Assembly: GCA_018806915.1 (NCBI GenBank)
Contig: JAGKQI010000030.1
Span: 590,501-654,500, forward strand
Length of the DNA: 64,000 bases
Direction: 5' to 3'
DNA from: Phytophthora colocasiae
Lineage: Eukaryota > Oomycota > Peronosporomycetes > Peronosporales > Peronosporaceae
A program made the translations under genes and the position numbers. The notes beneath the pieces are model-generated. The model was not told where the DNA came from. It saw nothing but the letters and a program-made list of their open reading frames with translations, and did no database searches. Shown here one piece after another: positions 31,862-45,437 of the stretch; the stretch's first letter is position 1, and each line of letters begins with the position of its first letter.

Positions 31862-33435
31862 TGTGACGAGGTGGGTGAACACTTTTCGGACTTTCTGAAA
31901 GAAAAACCCGGTCGCCCAGAATGTATAGCTGGTGGCCAGTCCGATTCTGGAAGGAAATTTCCAGATGACACTTGAGAACTGGGGTCAGTCTCTACCTTCC
32001 GGGATCCAAATGGGTATCCGGAAGGCGGAGTTGGCGTGTGACCTTGTGGTTATCCTCCTTGGTGTCGTTTGTCTTCGAGTATCCGAAGGGTATCACCAGG
32101 TGAGTTACTTTCAGGTGTGATCAGATCCAAAGATCGAAAGTACCAAAAGTACTTCCAAATGCAGTTGGTTTTCTGGAAGGCAAAAGACTATTAGCAGAGT
32201 CCTCTTCCAACAGTTAACCAATACAATACAGAGAGTTAATATGCAAAACACGCAGCCGCTCTTATTCTTTGTGGCCCTCGAGCGGTGGGCACTCCCAATG
32301 CCAGTCGACGGGGTCTACTTCCGGAACACTGACTCAGTTCCGGGACCCTAACAAGCGCACCACTTCCGGATAACCACTTGGTTTCCGGAAGACAATATCC
32401 AAGATCAGGATATCCAGATGCCTGTATATCCAAATATCCAAAATCCAAATGCAATCTAGACTAGGAATCCAGATGCAAACGTCCAATCACACAGTAGTTA
32501 ATTCAATACAGTTCCAAGGGGCCAACTACTAACAACCTCCCAAAACGCAGTTATAATATGAAATGTGAATCCGGAATCCGGATTCCAACTGGAATATGAA
32601 ATAGGAAGATCCCTTCCGGATGCGCCGCCGGATCACTTACCCAACTTGGTCTCGAACCTTTGGTGGAGAGTCCCGCGGCGATGTACGCAGTCGACGCGGC
32701 CGTACGCTGGCTCAGCTAACTCGAAGCCCTCTGACAAGAGGCTGGAAGGTTTTCCTGGAAGATACTTTGCAGTATCTTCCAGGAAAACCTTCCAGAAGAC
32801 CACTTGCGCCCTTGGTGGCAAATTGAACTCTCTGTTATTTATATACAAGTCTTCTGCTAAAGATTCTGCTAACATCTTGTTTTCACTATAGGAAGCGCAC
32901 ACTCATCAGGAGGCGCGTGTCTCTGGCGCGGAACCCCGAAGAATTCCGGCTGGTGCCGAACACATCCTGGTCGGTCGTCTTGGTCGGTCGGTCTTGACTT
33001 GGCTTGAGTATACTCCGAACCTCAATGTCCATACTGGGTACAAATCAGGCAGGGTCCGGACGCCCTTGGTCATCTGGATTCCCGATCCTTAGAATCCGGA
33101 AGTCCTCAGTTCAGCACTGGAAGCATGTATCCGGAATACACTTGGTCTGTGTATGGGCGACTGGATTCTTGAGCCCTTAGCCCTGACTGGAATGGCATCC
33201 AGATTCCCGAAATCTGGATCTGGATTCCGGAAGTACGCACCAGGAATTCACTTGGGCACCACATGGTGGACTTGATTCCTGAATAGTGGACTCCGATCAT
33301 GGTCGGGCATCCGGATTCTGGAAGTCCGGATTCCGGAAGTCCTAAAGCAATAAGGTGAAAATGTGTTCCACAGCTCAGTCCCAGGTACTCGATGCCTCAG
33401 CCAATCACCTTTTGACATATTGGGTGGCTCTGGGA
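31862..33435. other. Foreign 1,574-bp segment replacing part of the unit C helicase
   Basis: It starts TGTGACGAGG and ends ...GGCTCTGGGAG. No coding sequence recognised. It is studded with TCCGGA (more than ten, often TTCCGGAA or ATCCGGAT) and contains a perfect hairpin at 32742-32795. The TG start hints at an LTR, but I find no matching end, target duplication or second copy. Confidence 0.7.
32742..32795. repeat. Perfect 25-bp inverted repeat with 4-nt loop
   Basis: Arms 32742-32766 and 32771-32795 are exact reverse complements, closing the loop TTGC (32767-32770). It is the longest gapless stem I see in the window. Confidence 0.95.
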
Positions 33436-36400
33436 GCGTCACCTTCCAGCTTCTGAGAAACAGCTTCGTTGATACGCTACACGATCATGTTCGTAGTCGT
33501 CAATATCGTTCGGTTGGCAAAGTACTCATCCGTGGCGATCTCAGGGTTATTAATGTCTGCATACATCTCGCCAATGATGCGTCGCATGCCTCTGGGAGTG
33601 GTGCCAGGCCGAACCTCTTCATCTTCTTCTTCCGGCTCCTCCTCCGGTTCGCTCTCAATCAACATGTCATTCGGGATCTTGATGAATTCTGGTCCAAGTC
33701 CAGCATTAAGTTGGTGCCTTCCTTCGCCCACTTGAAGGAGAAACTCAGAGAATGCTGCCAGTTCTTCCGCTGTCGTTTCATTCGCAGCCGACCTCACACG
33801 CATGTTCTCCGTAAGATGAACTTGTTCGAATTTGCTCCACAACTCCGAAGACTTTAGACACGCGTCGATGGTATCGGCAGGCGTTCCCTGCAGTACCACT
33901 GGTAGAATTTGTCTGAAATCTCCTGAAAGGACGACCACTTTCCCGCCAAATGGTTCATCGAGGTCCAAGATATCCCGTAGCGAACGGTCCACAGCCTCAA
34001 AAGCGTGACGATGGGCCATCGGAGCTTCGTCCCAGATAATTAAACTGGCCATCTTGATAAGTTCCTTCAGGGCGGAGTTCTTATTGATCGCACACGTAGA
34101 CTCCGCATTCAGCTTTAGCGGGATTCGAAAGGTAGAATGTGCAGTGCGACCACCCATTAGTAGAAGTGCGGCAATTCCACTCGAAGCTACCGCAATGGCA
34201 ATTTTCCCAGACAAACGAACTTTTGCCAGGATGTGCTTGAGCAAGGTTGATTTTCCAGTACCACCAGGTCCATCCAGAAAAAATAACTGGGTGCCTTCTG
34301 AAGATCCATCGACAGCCGCCATGACTTTCGCGTAGATAGCTTGTTGACCTTCATTAAGTCCATCCTCATGCTCCACAATTTCTTGAAGCATGTGATAGTC
34401 ATACGCCATGGTCTCGCGGTCAATCAAACTGTTGTTGGTCTGGAGTGCGTCTCGAAGAAGCAAATCAGGGAAATCGGCAAGTTGTGGAAGGTCAAACTCA
34501 TGCACCTCTTTCCCACTCACTTGAAGCAACTCGTTCAGACTCTTGAGCGTGTTAAACATCACCACGTCGTCCTTCGCTTGGCCTTCCATGGCGCGGAATC
34601 GACGGTGGAAATCCTCAGACAATGCTCCGTAGTAATTATCCCATAGCTGACGCACCTGCCCAACCTGAGAGTATACTAACAGCGTAGCAAATAGCTGACG
34701 CAGTTGATACGCCATCTGGAACGTCGCGGCTTCCTCCATACAGGCTGCCCACTCCCCATCATTCTCGAGATATCCTAGACGTAACGCGGCATCCTTATAC
34801 GATCCACATACGACGTTATCCACAGTCCGGATGTCCTGGAAAGAAGTAGGTCCTTTGCTATGGCATAGCAAGACGCGTAGGTAGAACCTCTCCTCATCTC
34901 GCGGAGACACGTGAATCATTCGTCCTAGTGCAGCTTGATACTTTTTGCGGCGGACCCATATCTTGTGTTTGTCCCATCTAAAGTACTTCGGCACTTCCTG
35001 ATACACAATTGTCTTAGCTACCTGGTCTTCGGGCGCTCTACTCGCACATATGTCGAAGAAGGCAGTAAGCTTCGTGCGCTCACTACGATCCATGACGCGT
35101 TCCGGATCTTCGGTCTCGCGGAATACCACCATCTGCTCACCTTCGAGGTGTACCGTGAGCTGGAAAACCGCATGGGACTTCCCTTGCACTACGTGCCCGA
35201 GGAGACGCATACACGCCTCAATGGGAGAGATGTACCTCGCGCTTAAGTATCGGATGATCTCGTTGGGTTCCCGTCTGTCGATATTACCTTCGTCTTGCAC
35301 CGTCTCCACTGTAATCACAGCTCTGTCGGATCCCTTGTACACGTACTTGTAGAGATACTTCACCACTGACAGTGCTGTGCAGATTTCAATGTTGATGTGG
35401 CAGTTGTACTTGTATGAAAAGTATGGGTTGTATGGCACCACCCACTGATTCAGCGTAGCATTGTCGTACCGTCTTCCATTGAATGTAAAATATCCTTCCG
35501 ATCGTCGTCGGCGCCTGTACTGCGGGAAACCGTCTTCGCTCACCCGCGTTGTCTCCACGAACGGTTTCGGGTAGCCCTTTGTACACTTGCCATCCTTCAT
35601 ACAGACACACGATGGATTCGCCGCGCCACAGGGCCCGTGCATCATATTCGTCATGACCGTTTCATAAAGGCCGGGGTTGGTGTCAGGATCCGGTACTTCC
35701 GCCGACACAATCTTGTCAATAATCTGCCTCGTGTGGGGCTTGTCCTCGTCCGCCAAGATGACAATGATGTGCGCATGAGGAAGTCCACGCTTTTGAAACT
35801 CCACCACGTAAATCCGAGCGGAAACCCGCCCAAGCACACCCTCGTCTAAGTCTTTTAAATGAGCAGCCAGCTTTTGCTGCCATACTCTCGCGACGATGTC
35901 TGGGCGGTCTTGGGCGCTCTGGTTAGGATCGCGAATCTGCTCTTGGATCTCTTCCCACTTTGGATTGCAAGTCATCGTGCCGAAGATATCTGGCTTGCCG
36001 TACTCCCTAACGATTGCTATCGAGTCTTGGTACGATTGGTACATCTGACGCGGGCTTCCTGAGTGAGAAGACGGTAAGATGATCTTCTTCCCAACCTGAT
36101 TGAGGAAGTGCCTGTTTCGGGCTCGGTCGGGGTGAGCCAGCTCTCCAGTGTCACGATCATATTCCGCCAGAAGTCCTTCGCCATCGCCCAGGATAGTCCT
36201 AGCCGCTTCCATAGCTTCGCTCAGGTACGCATCTCGCAGTCCATTGTACTGGTAAGCACGGATCTCCTTCTGGTGAGTTGCTATCCAGCGAAGTTCTTCT
36301 TGCTCGCATTTGGCTCTCTGGTCCACACAATACTGTTGGAAAAGGCGCCCCCCTTTATGTAGAGCTGATCGGTCATCGTCCTTTTGGAAGAGTCGATACG

Positions 36401-38273
36401 CGACGTGCTCACGTAGAGCCATAGCGCGTTTGTTCCTGCGCACCACATCACCTTCGTACGTATCCGTATACGTCCACCCCAGTTCTCCATACGGAAGAAG
36501 TAGCGGGTACTGAAGGGGGTCGTAGTTGGCGTTTGTTTCCCAGAGACGCATGAGATTTCTGTCTTTTGTATATACCAAGAGATCGCGAGGCTGTGCGAGG
36601 TTGCCGTCTTCAATCATAGTGACGGCCACTTCAGAAACCGTCGGCAGATTTTCCGTTCGAGGTCTGAAAGGATTGTTTCTCAGACGGAACACCAAGTCGA
36701 TTGGCTGCTGCATATCGCTTTGACGCACCATTTCGCCAAACGTGAGAAACTGCTGAGCGAACGGGTTGTACCTTTGCATCACCCGCTCGATGTCTAACAA
36801 AGCCACAGGGTCCAGGTCTGCGAAAATCCCCATACGTCTCTCAGCTCGGCGCTCCATGTCCGGATCGACGATATAGATCTGCGCAAACTTGGGCTGAGTC
36901 CTTTGGCCAGTTCGACGATCAATGTATGGCAACAACGAACCCATGTAGTGGCCCATAGCACCTTGAATTCGGTAGGAGTATACGCCACGTTCACCCGCGA
37001 CGCTGTTGTCCTGGTTGACGTTCTGAAACCTACCCGTGGTCGGGTTTGAAGCACCGATAGACGTAAAGGCAAACGCCTGGTTGTACGCCCGTATCTGCTT
37101 TCGAAAATTGGGGTCTCCGTAAAGCTGGAGAAGTTCGTCTGGAGCTGGGGCCAGAGGTGGTAGTCTGACTTTCCCCTCGATACAGCAGGCAGACCCGCTT
37201 TCACCAGGCCACTTCCACGCGGTACAATGACCGCACACCGTAGTGGGAGGCAGCCGGTGGCGTCTGGTGTCTTCATCAACATCTGGACCTGTGACCATCG
37301 AAGGACGGAAATCTTCATGGTTTAGAAGTGCTTTTCGATGGCGAGTGATACGTCGACGTTCTCGAACACGCTCGCGCTCCTCTTCGCGCTCTTCCTCCGT
37401 TTGTAGCGCCCTTCTAATGGCGTGACGCTCTCGGTCCCTGTTCTCGCTCTGCCGCACGCTGCTCCTCGTCCTGTTGCTCTCTAGCAAACGATTGCCGCTC
37501 TCGGTTGCTCTCCCGCTCAACATCACGCCCTCTGGGGTCTGGTGCTCCCTTGAACTTGCGCGACGTTGCCTGTCAAGTTCACGTTCTGCCGCACGCTCCT
37601 CATCCGTCTGACGGGCACGTCGGGATGCCTGAACCACAGCATTTTCTTCGCGCTCCTCCTTGCGTTCATTCTCGTCTTGCTGGGAACGACGAATGGCTCT
37701 TGTTTCTGTGTTTCGTTGTCGTTCAATGTCTCGGTCTTCTTGGGAAAGTTGGGAGCGTATTTGCGCTTGGCGCTCACTGGCAATATCAAGACCAATCTGA
37801 CCCTGAAGGCCCTGTCGATTTTGCTGTTCAAGTCGGTTTCTTTCGCAATCTGCTACCACTTGTTCAGCACTTCGTTGAGCTCTCCGTTTCCGCTGGCGTT
37901 CGGCATCCCGTTGCCGCGTACGTTCGCGTTGGGAAGAGCTCATGTTTGCCCGCCGCAGCCTGGCTCTCTCTGCGTCACTCATCCCAGCGCCGCAGCACTG
38001 GATGGATTCGTAGTGGGGGCCATGGTTGTTCCTGTCGGAGGAACCACCGGTGCATCTACAGGGGCTACAATGGGGTCGCCTGAAACCGAAACGTTGTTTA
38101 CCTGCTGACTGAGTAGTTCCAATTCTCGCGAAGCCCTCGAAAAACGGTTGCGTGCCTGCTTCCTTCTGTTGATCCGTCGTCGCTTTGCAGTAGGCGATTC
38201 ATTCTCTGCTGGAGTTGCGTTCACGCGCTCCGCTTCATCTAAACGATGCTGCAGCTGTCCTCGACGGTCGTCT

Positions 38274-38329
38274 CTACACAGTAGACTGTTAGAAGACTTC
38301 CAACAGCACGAAACATTAATTTTACGTAC
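38274..38329 (-). other. Predicted 56-nt intron in RepHel, unit C
   Basis: Identical splice signals to unit A; the first exon starts at ATG 38364. Confidence 0.62.
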
Positions 38330-38364
38330 CTATCCCGCTTCGTGCCGACCCTGACCGGAGCCAT

Positions 38365-39464
38365 AGCCTTCCCTCGCAAAAAAGCACAAAGGAAGCAGCG
38401 TTAGACAACGGTCTAACACTGAATAATTGTATTTTAACTGTAAACTAATTCTTGATAGGTGAAATTGAACATGCAGCGCATGCCGTTCTGCCCCTGACAC
38501 GGTAAGCAGCATGAAATGTCTCCATAACATGTGCCGGTCTCACACACGACCACTGGCCCAAGGCTGAGGTGGGTGGCCCGGCCAAGCCGGCTTTTATCGC
38601 CACATGGATCCACCCGGATTGGTATGAGGCTTCCCATGCCGCTGGCGGGCGAACATGGGCGTCTCAGGGTCGGGGCTCCGAAGAGCAATAGAGAGGCAGA
38701 ACTGAGACAGGAACGGCGAAGGGTGGCCAGCTGCAACCTTTTTATCCCAAAAAATGGGAAGGTCATGGATTTGGGCGCAAAAGCTACAGTACCCAAATTT
38801 CAATTTTCACCAAAGTACCCGCAGGGATGGCTTACTTGCTTAAATGGGCAATATTGTAGATTCGGAGTGGACTGCCCGGCGTCTGTGCGCTCGAGAGGGG
38901 TCTCGGTCAGAATGGCCGTGGCGTGGCACCCACTGCAACCCTCCCTCAAGCCCCGCAGAGGACCTGTCAGAGTCCTCCGCAGGCTCCAGCCCACCCTTAA
39001 TTTTGTACACACCAGCTCCCAGTTGCCCCAATGTGGTACCAGTTCTCCCACAAGGCGGAACACCCGACACCGTAAAGATTTAATAGCTGTATTATGTTTA
39101 TATGGGTACTTACCGAGTATTCCTAGGCTGGCTGCGCCGCTCGATCACTCCTGTCCTCGCTAGCCGCCGCGCCGTTCGCGTAATGTCCTCTGTCGCTGCT
39201 GACGCCGTTTGCGTTTTAGAATGAAAGAATTCTAGAATTTAAATCGACCAATCAGAGGCCATAGAGAGGGTTATCATTAGTGGGCTATATTTGTAATTTT
39301 GGCATTCCTGAGAGCAGTCTAGAACATAGGGATAGGCTACACCATGGGAAACAACAGTATAGAATACGTACATGTACAAAATGGAGAGACAGGTAGCTAC
39401 GCAGGTTTATGCGCTAAGACGTTGAACAGACACACAGACACGGGACTAGCCTACTGTGTTGAGA
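38365..39464. other. 5' leader of unit C
   Basis: Matches the leaders of A, B and E except for the last about 40 bp, which carry the other 5'-terminal variant. No gene recognised. Confidence 0.6.
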
Positions 39465-39670
39465 CTAGCCGAGTGCCGCCCGCTTTTGCGGGCGGTGTGT
39501 ATGTGTTTGGTTGAAACCCGTAGTGCTCGCTGTTCTAGCTCGCCCTACTACTCTGTAGCCCCTGCCTTCGCTTCGCTCGGAGGGGACAAAAACATACACA
39601 GTGTTTCATATGCACAGTGAACATGTATTTGTTGTTATGAAAAATGCAGTGATCCCCTTCTTCCTCTTGC

Positions 39671-42600
39671 TTACATCTCGAATATCTGTCGGTAAACAAT
39701 ATTCTGTGTGTACACTCCATCGGCGTCCACCTTGTCAGGATACTCGATCATCACCTTGAGTCTCGACCGCGCTGTCACTCTCGATAACGCCACGTACAGC
39801 TGTCCGTGTGAGAAGCAAGGAGTCGCCAAGTATAGTCCGAGATTTTGTACCGTTTGTCCTTGGGCCTTGTTGATTGTCATCGCAAACGCTGGTTGCACTG
39901 GGAACTGCTTACGACGTAGACGGAAGGGGAACTCACGCGTGTCCCCGTCACTGAGGAACACAATCCGCGGAATGAACACATGCTGGCCGTGGCGTTCCCC
40001 TGTCATGATGGTCGCATGGATCACGTGAGGTTTCAGCTCCACAACACGGAGGCGCGTTCCGTTGCACAGTCCAAGATTGGGATTCAGGTTGCGCATCATC
40101 ATGATCGGCGCACCCTTCTTCAGAGTTAGTTTGTGCGGCGGGATTCCGTTCATATTCACTGAATGCAGGAGTTCAGGCTCAAAGTAATCAGCGTCACCGT
40201 CATTATCCACTGAATCGTTGGACAAATACTCCTGGGCGTCACCTTCCAGCTTCTGAGAAACGGCTTCGTTGATACGCTGCACGATCATGTTCGTAGTCGT
40301 CAATATCGTTCGGTTGGCAAAGTACTCATCCGTGGCGATCTCAGGGTTATGAATGTCTGCATACATCTCGTCAATGATGCGTCGCATGCCTCTGGGAGTG
40401 GTGCCAGGCCGAACCTCTTCATCTTCTTCTTCCGGCTCCTCCTCCGGTTCGCTCTCAATCAACATGTCGTTCGGGATCTTGATGAAATCTGGTCCAAGTC
40501 CAGCATTAAGTTGGTGCCTTCCTTCGCCCACTTGAAGGAGAAACTCAGAGAATGCTGCCAGTTCTTCCGCTGTCGTTTCATTCGCAGCCGACCTCACACG
40601 CATGTTCTCCGTAAGATGAACTTGTTCGAATTTGCTCCACAACTCCGAAGACTTTAGACACGCGTCGATGGTATCGGCAGGCGTTCCCTGCAGTACCACT
40701 GGTAGAATTTGTCTGAAATCTCCTGAAAGGACGACCACTTTCCCGCCAAATGGTTCATCGAGGTCCAAGATATCCCGTAGCGAACGGTCCACAGCCTCAA
40801 AAGCGTGACGATGGGCCATCGGAGCTTCGTCCCAGATAATTAAACTGGCCATCTTGATAAGTTCCTTCAGGGCGGAGTTCTTATTGATCGCACACGTAGA
40901 CTCCGCATTCAGCTTTAGCGGGATTCGAAAGGTAGAATGTGCAGTGCGACCACCCATTAGTAGAAGTGCTGCAATTCCACTCGAAGCTACCGCAATGGCA
41001 ATTTTCCCAGACAAACGAACTTTTGCCAGGATGTGCTTGAGCAAGGTTGATTTTCCAGTACCACCAGGTCCATCCAGAAAAATAACTGGGTGCCTTCTGA
41101 AGATCCATCGACAGCCGCCATGACTTTCGCGTAGATAGCTTGTTGACCTTCATTAAGTCCATCCTCATGCTCCACAATTTCTTGAAGCATGTGATAGTCA
41201 TACGCCATGGTCTTGCGGCCAATCAAACTGTTGTTGGTCTGGAGTGCGTCTCGAAGAAGCAAATCAGGGAAATCGGCAAGTTGTGGAAGGTCAAACTCAT
41301 GCACCGCTTTCCCACTCACTTGAAGCAACTCGTTCAGACTCTTTAGCGTGTTAAACATCACCACGTCGTCCTTCGCTTGGCCTTCCATGGCGCGGAATCG
41401 ACGGTGGAAATCCTCAGACAATGCTCCGTAGAAATTATCCCATAGCTGACGCACCTGCCCAACCTGAGAGTATACTAACAGCGTAGCAAATAGCTGACGC
41501 AGTTGATACGCCATCTGGAACGTCGCGGCTTCCTCCATACAGGCTGCCCACTCCCCATCATTCTCGAGATATCCTAGGCGTAACGCGGCATCCTTATACG
41601 ATCCACATACGACGTTATCCACAGTCCGGATATTCTGGAAAGAAGTAGGTCCTTTGCGATGGCATAGCAAGACGCGTAAGTAGAACCTCTCCTCATCTCG
41701 CGGAGACACGTGAATCATTCGTCCTAGTGCAGCTTGATACTTTTTGCGGCGGACCCATATCTTGTGTTTGTCCCATCTAAAGTACTTCGGCACATCCTGA
41801 TACACAATTGTCTTAGCTACCTGGTCTTCGGGCGCTCTACTCGCACATATGTCGAAGAAGGCAGTAAGCTTCGTGCGCTCACTACGATCCATGACGCGTT
41901 CCGGATCTTCGGTCTCGCGGAATACCACCATCTGCTCACCTTCGAGGTGTACCGTGAGCTGGAAAACCGCATGGGACTTCCCTTGCACTACGTGCCCGAG
42001 GAGACGCATACACGCCTCAATGGGAGAGATGTACCTCGCGCTTAAGTATCGGATGATCTCGTTGGGTTCCCGTCTGTCGATATTACCTTCGTCTTGCACC
42101 GTCTCCACTGTAATCACAGCTCTGTCGGATCCCTTGTACACGTACTTGTAGAGATACTTCACCACTGACAGTGCTGTGCAGATTTCAATGTTGATGTGGC
42201 AGTTGTACTTGTATGAAAAGTAAGGGTTGTATGGCACCACCCACTGATTCAGCGTAGCATTGTCGTACCGTCTTCCATTGAATGTAAAAAATCCTTCCGA
42301 TCGTCGTCGGCGTCTGTACTGCGGGAAACCGTCTTCGCTCACCCGCGTTGTCTCCACGAACGGTTTCGGGTAGCCCTTTGTACACTTGCCATCCTTCATA
42401 CAGACACACGATGGATTCGCCGCGCCACAGGGCCCGTGCATCATATTCGTCATGACCGTTTCATAAAGGCCGGGGTTGGTGTCAGGATCCGGTACTTCCG
42501 CCGACACAATTTTGTCAATAATCTGCCTCGTGCGTGGCTTGTCCTCGTCCGCCAAGATGACAATGATGTGCGCATGAGGAAGTCCACGCTTTTGAAACTC

Positions 42601-45437
42601 CACCACGTAAATCCGAGCGGAAACCCGCCCAAGCACACCCTCGTCTAAGTCTTTTAAATGAGCAGCCAGCTTTTGCTGCCATACTCTCGCGACGATGTCT
42701 GGGCGGTCTTGGGCGCTCTGGTTAGGATCGCGAATCTGCTCTTGGATCTCTTCCCACTTTGGATTGCAAGTCATCGTGCCGAAGATATCTGGCTTGCCGT
42801 ACTCCCTAACGATTGCTATCGAGTCTTGGTACGATTGGTACATCTGACGCGGGCTTCCTGAGTGAGAAGACGGTAAGATGATCTTCTTCCCAACCTGATT
42901 GAGGAAGTGCCTGTTTCGGGCTCGGTCGGGGTGAGCCAGCTCTCCAGTGTCACGATCATATTCCGCCAGAAGTCCTTCGCCATCGCCCAGGATAGTCCTA
43001 GCCGCTTCCATAGCTTCGCTCAGGTACGCATCTCGCAGTCCATTGTACTGGTAAGCACGGATCTCCTTCTGGTGAGTTGCTATCCAGCGAAGTTCTTCTT
43101 GCTCGCATTTGGCTCTCTGGTCCACACAATACTGTTGGAAAAGGCGCCCCCCTTTATGTAGAGCTGATCGGTCATCGTCCTTTTGGAAGAGTCGATACGC
43201 GACGTGCTCACGTAGAGCCATAGCGCGTTTGTTCCTGCGCACCACATCACCTTCGTACGTATCCGTATACGTCCACCCCAGTTCTCCATACGGAAGAAGT
43301 AGCGGGTACTGAAGGGGTCGTAGTTGGCGTTTGTTTCCCAGAGACGCATGAGATTTCTGTCTTTTGTATATACCAAGAGATCGCGAGGCTGTGCGAGGTT
43401 GCCGTCTTCAATCATAGTGACGGCCACTTCAGAAACCGTCGGCAGATTTTCCGTTCGAGGTCTGGAAGGATTGTTTCTCAGACGGAACACCAAGTCGATT
43501 GGCTGCTGCATATCGCTTTGACGCACCCTTTCGCCAAACGTGAGAAACTGCTGAGCGAACGGGTTGTACCTTTGCATCACCCGCTCGATGTCTAACAAAG
43601 CCACAGGGTCCAGGTCTGCGAAAATCCCCATACGTCTCTCAGCTCGGCGCTCCATGTCCGGATCGACGATATAGATCTGCGCAAACTTGGGCTGAGTCCT
43701 TTGGCCAGTTCGACGATCAATGTATGGCAACAACGAACCCATGTAGTGGCCCATAGCACCTTGAATTCGGTAGGAGTATACGCCACGTTCACCCGCGACG
43801 CTGTTGTCCTGGTTGACGTTCTGAAACCTACCCGTGGTCGGGTTTGAAGCACCGATAGACGTAAAGGCAAACGCCTGGTTGTACGCCCGTATCTGCTTTC
43901 GAAAATCGGGGTCACCGTAAAGCTGGAGAAGTTCGTCTGGAGCAGGAGCCAGAGGTGGTAGTCTGACTTTTCCCTCGATACAACAGGCTGTTTTGCTTTC
44001 ACCAGGCCATTTCCACGCGTTACAGTGGCCACAGACTACAGTGGGGGGAAGGCGATGGCGCCTGGTGTGTTTGTGAACATCTGGACCCCTGACCATGGAA
44101 GGTAAGAAGTCTTCGTGGTTCGCGAGTGCTTGGCGATGGCGGGTGGTTCGCCGACGATCGCGAACTCGCTCGCGCTCCTCTTCGCGTTCTTCTTCTGTCT
44201 GTAGAGCCCTTCGAATGGCGTGGCGCTCTCGGTCCCGTTCTCGCTCGTCTCCGCGCTCCACTTCTGGCATCTGCCTTCTTGCATCGGCCCGGCGTTCTCG
44301 GTCGGCTTCACGCTGCGACTCGCGTTCAACGGCCGACTGTAGATCCCTTGCATTACCGCGACGCACTTGGTCAGCTTCCCGCTGTGTAGCGCGCTCATCA
44401 TCTGCCCGCGCGTCTCTAGCATTAGCATGTCGCACACGGTCAGCGTCACGCTGGATCTCGCGCTCCTCTTCAGTCATCTGGGACCTGCGGACAGCCTCAA
44501 CCGCTGCATTGTATGCCCTCGCTTGATTACGCTCATCCTCATCCTGAAGAGAACGCTGGCGAACTCGCGCGGCGGTATTTGCTTCTTGTTGTTGACGACG
44601 CCCTTTGTCGTTAAGACTCGCCCGTCTTCTTTGTGCTGCAATACGGTTACGGTCCCTCTCGGCTTGGCGCCGTTCTTCACTCTGCTGAGCTCGGCTGGCG
44701 CGTCGTTGTTCAGTGTTTCTTCGTTTCGCAGCCTCTCGCTGTGAAGATGTCATATTTGCACGGCGTGCTCGTGTACGCTCTGCATCCCTCGCTCTCTTTG
44801 CTGCCGCACGATCTTCTGTACGTATGCCGGAAGGTAAAGCATCTGTTGGAATACCTGGGACGCTGTTGGCGGGGGCTGGTGCGGCCGAGGATCCCGCTGT
44901 GGCAACATCTCGGCCTTGAATGACGGCACCAATACGAAGTCCCTCCGCATACGCTGCAGCAAACCGACGTTGATGTTCCGCAGGGTCATCTTCTTCTTGT
45001 TTGCCTTCCTGTTCCGTGACGCATGATCTCACAGGTAAATTGACGGACGATGAATCTGAAGGTTGCGATCGATTAGCAGTAATTATCGATTGACGCGCCG
45101 AACGTCGAGCGCGCATGCGCTGTTGTAGGCGGGTAGCAGCTTGAGATTTATTCCGCAACCGTCGTTTACGTTGCTCTTCAGTCTCAGGAACTTCAGGGGA
45201 AGCATAACGGCGTTCTAAAACCTCTTGTTCTGCCTGAGTAACGTGGACTTGCGACAAACTTCCAGCAGCTACCCTATCGCGTTGGTGGGCAAGGCGATGC
45301 GATAGCTGCCGGTCCTGAAGGCGAGATCGAGCCTGGCGGCGATTAGCCTCGCGGCGACGTCTGACGGCATCGTCTTCGGGGTCAGGCGGAGTTCGGTAGC
45401 GGGCTTCAAGTACGCGCCAGTCCTTCTGGCTAGCCAT
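39671..45437 (-). pseudogene. Unit D RepHel, alternative N-terminus, two homopolymer breaks
   Basis: It starts at ATG 45437 (MASQKDWRVLEARYRTPPD), a different beginning from units A, B, C and E. Residues of the frame 45485-43080 include at least nine consecutive exact 23-residue repeats, for example TEQRRASRAQQSEERRQAER... and QVRRGNARDLQSAVERESQR..., then CGHCNAWKWPGES. Rep and helicase motifs are all present (LPHAHIIV, KYLYKYVYKG, GPGGTGKS, IIWDEAPM, SGDFRQILP, GQLYVALSRV). The only breaks I see are a G-run of 4 near 43315 (5 in C and F) and an A-run of 5 near 41080 (6 in A, B, C, F, G). With those lengths corrected it would be a full-length reading of about 1,920 codons. Confidence 0.92.

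Larger units (their letters stand above)
31664..38364 (-). pseudogene. Unit C RepHel, longest uninterrupted copy of the family (1,501 codons)
   Basis: The frame 37982-33477 is open from the 23-residue repeats through Rep to late helicase. Within it: CGHCTAWKWPGES zinc-finger-like block; HUH at about residues 736-738 (LPHAHIIV); Tyr motif at about 876-880 (KYLYKYVYK); Walker A GPGGTGKS at 1238-1245; IIWDEAPMAHRHAF; LSGDFRQILPVV; LTENMRVRSA. The first exon and extreme N-terminus (ATG 38364) are out of frame because of a small deletion near 37983. A CAG-to-TAG change ends the frame at 33477, followed by the foreign segment; the last helicase motifs (KAQGQTVQN, GQLYVALSRV) reappear at 31882-31664. 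The missing part includes the helicase segment before KAQGQ. Confidence 0.92.
31459..39464 (-). mobile_element. Helitron unit C, with an internal replacement
   Basis: 8,006 bp. The 3' CTAG is at 31459-31462 and the hairpin at 31470-31488. The 5' end at 39464 starts TCTCAACACAGTAGGCTAG, a variant shared with unit E and the mini elements and different from A and B. It is longer than B because 367 bp of helicase sequence (B 25057-25423) are replaced by 1,574 bp of foreign sequence at 31862-33435. Confidence 0.92.

Noticed and set aside
31862..33435. Solo LTR or complete transposon in unit C
   Set aside because: Starts with TG but no convincing CA end, no terminal repeat and no target duplication; 367 bp of the host sequence are also lost.
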